Part shown: positions 40,305 to 41,461 of the stretch, in pieces
Numbering within the stretch: position 1 is the stretch's first letter
Layout of the letters: each line of letters begins with the position of its first letter
NCBI GenBank assembly: GCA_919901745.1
Contig: CAKKPP010000003.1
Coordinates: forward strand, 296,838 to 338,298
DNA: 41,461 nucleotides
Source of the DNA: Chloroflexota bacterium
GTDB lineage: Bacteria; Chloroflexota; Limnocylindria; Limnocylindrales; CSP1-4
Direction of reading: 5' to 3'
Notes under the pieces: model-generated
What the model was told of the DNA's origin: nothing
The model's database searches: none
What the model saw: the letters and a program-made list of their open reading frames with translations, nothing else
Program-made: the position numbers and the translations under genes

Positions 40305-40964
40305 TCAGCCCGGATCCCGGAGCGCTCCCACACGGACCGCGTAGCGCATCAGCTCGGCTCGGCTATGGAGGTTGAGCTTGTCGATGATGTGGCTCCGGTG
40401 CGCCTGCACGGTGTTGATGCTGAGCGAGAGCTGGTCCGCGATCTCCTGGTTGGTGTGACCGACGCCGATCAGGGCCAGGATTTCGCGCTCGCGGGGCGTC
40501 AGCGTGGCGTGGGCGGCACGTTCCTCGCCGCTGCTGATCCGTCCCAGATAGTCCTCGACGAGGCGCTTGGCCATCGGCGGGTGGAGGAACACACCTCCGT
40601 GGTGGACGGCCTTCACGGCCGCCACGAGCTCGGTCGCGGCGGCGTCCTTGACCAGGAAGCCGTGGGCGCCGGCTTCCAGGACGCGGAAGAAGTAGTCCTC
40701 GGTCTCGTGGACGGTGAGGACAAGGATACGAATCGCCGGATTGACCTTGGTGATCCGCCGCGTTGCCGCGAGGCCATCGAGCTCCGGCATCCCGATGTCC
40801 ATCAGGACGACATCGGGCCGCATCTGGATCGCACGATCGATCGCCTCACGCCCGTTCGAGGCTTCGGCGATGACATCGAATCCTCCGTGGCCCTCCAGGA
40901 GAGCGCGCAGCCCTTCACGCACGAGCGTGTGGTCGTCGGCGATCAGGACCCTGATCCTCTCCAC
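40305..40964 (-). CDS. NarL/FixJ-family response regulator
   Basis: 219 residues: receiver domain with DD (residues 10-11), phospho-acceptor Asp56 (DVVLMDIGMPELDG), switch Thr in LVLTVHE and Lys in FLVKDAA; then LuxR-type HTH (LTPREREILALIGVGHTNQEIADQLSLSINTVQAHRSHIIDKLNL). All phosphorylation residues are present. The start is GTG 40964 with AGGAGGG overlapping the end of the kinase gene 11 bases upstream. Paired with the sensor kinase, it is the obvious candidate to bind the duplicated palindrome in front of the cupredoxin and Fe-S genes. Confidence 0.93.
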   Translation of the reverse strand: MERIRVLIADDHTLVREGLRALLEGHGGFDVIAEASNGREAIDRAIQMRPDVVLMDIGMPELDGLAATRRITKVNPAIRILVLTVHETEDYFFRVLEAGAHGFLVKDAAATELVAAVKAVHHGGVFLHPPMAKRLVEDYLGRISSGEERAAHATLTPREREILALIGVGHTNQEIADQLSLSINTVQAHRSHIIDKLNLHSRAELMRYAVRVGALRDPG

Positions 40965-40975
40965 GGCGTGCCCTC

Positions 40976-41461
40976 CTACGCGTAGGGGATCCGGACGCGG
41001 ACGGATGTTCCCTGCCCGGCGCCGGACTCGATCTCGACGATCCCGCCGAACAGCTCGGCTCGTTCGCGCATCCCGAGCAGTCCCAGCCCGCGCCCGTTTT
41101 CGTGCGGTTGACGGAAACCTTCCGGGTCGAAGCCCGTGCCGTCGTCCTCGACGACGGTGAGGACAGCCGCGGCGCCGAACTCAAGGGTGATTCTGGCCCT
41201 CCGGGCGTCGGCATGCCGGGCGACGTTGTTGATTGCCTCCTGGACGATCCGGAAAATCGCGGTCGCCGCGGCACCAGTGGCCCGCTGCTCATCGCCGGAG
41301 ATCCCGAAGGTCACCTCGATGCCGAGCGGGCGCAGATGCTCGTTGGCGTACGCGCGGACTGCGCTGGCGAGCCCAAGATCGTCGAGTGCGCTCGGTCTCA
41401 GGTCCATGATCGCCTTGCGGATCTCGCGCAGCGCCACCTCGAGCTGGGAGCGGCTCCGGTC
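40976..41461 (-). CDS. NarX/DesK-type sensor histidine kinase (5' part outside window)
   Basis: The C-terminal about 161 residues of a HisKA_3/HATPase_c kinase; the frame is open to the right edge, so the phospho-accepting His and sensor region are not visible. Seen: LREIRKAIMDLRPSALDDLGLASAVRAYA (after the DHp helix), N-box RIVQEAINNVARHADARRARITL, G1 box VVEDDGTGFDPEG, G2 GRGLGLLGMRERAELFGGIVEIESGAGQGTSVRVRIPYA. Forms a two-component system with the following NarL-type regulator. Confidence 0.92.
   Translation of the reverse strand, partial: DRSRSQLEVALREIRKAIMDLRPSALDDLGLASAVRAYANEHLRPLGIEVTFGISGDEQRATGAAATAIFRIVQEAINNVARHADARRARITLEFGAAAVLTVVEDDGTGFDPEGFRQPHENGRGLGLLGMRERAELFGGIVEIESGAGQGTSVRVRIPYA

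Noticed and set aside
1-41461. CRISPR arrays, insertion sequences, phage genes.
   Set aside because: No regularly spaced direct repeats, no transposase or integrase motifs, and no phage structural genes were seen.

Overview
The window is GC-rich (roughly 67-70% by eye) bacterial chromosome with tightly packed genes, many four-base ATGA/GTGA overlaps and many GTG starts. The gene set (proton-translocating transhydrogenase, NrfC/NrfD-type redox module with cytochrome c maturation genes, cupredoxin lipoprotein, LuxR-type ATPases, HipBA, SoxR) and the protein style suggest an uncultured Chloroflexota-like bacterium, possibly of the Limnocylindria/Ellin6529 type. That taxonomic guess is inference; no rRNA or marker gene is present.

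Layout. 1-5.4 kb: 3' end of a Pro/Thr-rich membrane-anchored SH3-like protein, an orphan DNA methyltransferase, and a 1049-residue LuxR-type ATPase regulator with a degenerate P-loop. 5.4-5.9 kb: two tandem, paralogous 31- and 32-residue single-membrane-segment peptides on the minus strand. 5.9-10.9 kb: AlaX-type tRNA editing protein, hipBA toxin-antitoxin operon with a palindromic operator, a two-helix RCK ion channel with a non-canonical filter, an SDR dehydrogenase and a YbaK-type deacylase. 11-16.8 kb: AAA-type ATPase, pntAA-pntAB-pntB operon, an XRE-cupin regulator divergent from a NADP-binding oxidoreductase and a VOC protein. 16.8-21.7 kb: CPBP protease, a membrane protein, a MerB-like (organomercurial lyase family) gene interrupted by an in-frame UGA exactly where the second catalytic cysteine is expected and followed by a hairpin resembling a bacterial SECIS, then a small basic protein, a coiled-coil protein with 15-bp repeats, and a secreted protein. 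22-27.4 kb: two nucleotide-cyclase-domain proteins, a truncated TetR-type gene and soxR. 27.4-30.8 kb: a SoxR-box-controlled FAD oxidase, an LLM flavin monooxygenase and a small secreted protein, with a pair of hairpin repeats.

30.8-41.5 kb: a long minus-strand redox locus. Transcription order is histidine kinase and NarL-type regulator, cupredoxin lipoprotein, then Fe-S protein, NrfD, Ig-like membrane protein, membrane cytochrome c, degenerate receiver, CcdA, ResB, CcsB/ResC and TlpA. The genes make and house a membrane quinol-to-periplasm electron path (NrfCD to cytochrome c and/or cupredoxin) together with the heme-c maturation system needed for it. No molybdopterin or other catalytic subunit is in the window. 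A 115-bp promoter-plus-start-codon segment is duplicated in front of both the cupredoxin gene and the Fe-S gene, so the two transcription units probably share control.

Most notable: the candidate selenocysteine MerB-like protein, the tandem mini membrane peptides, and the duplicated promoter with a translationally coupled leader ORF.
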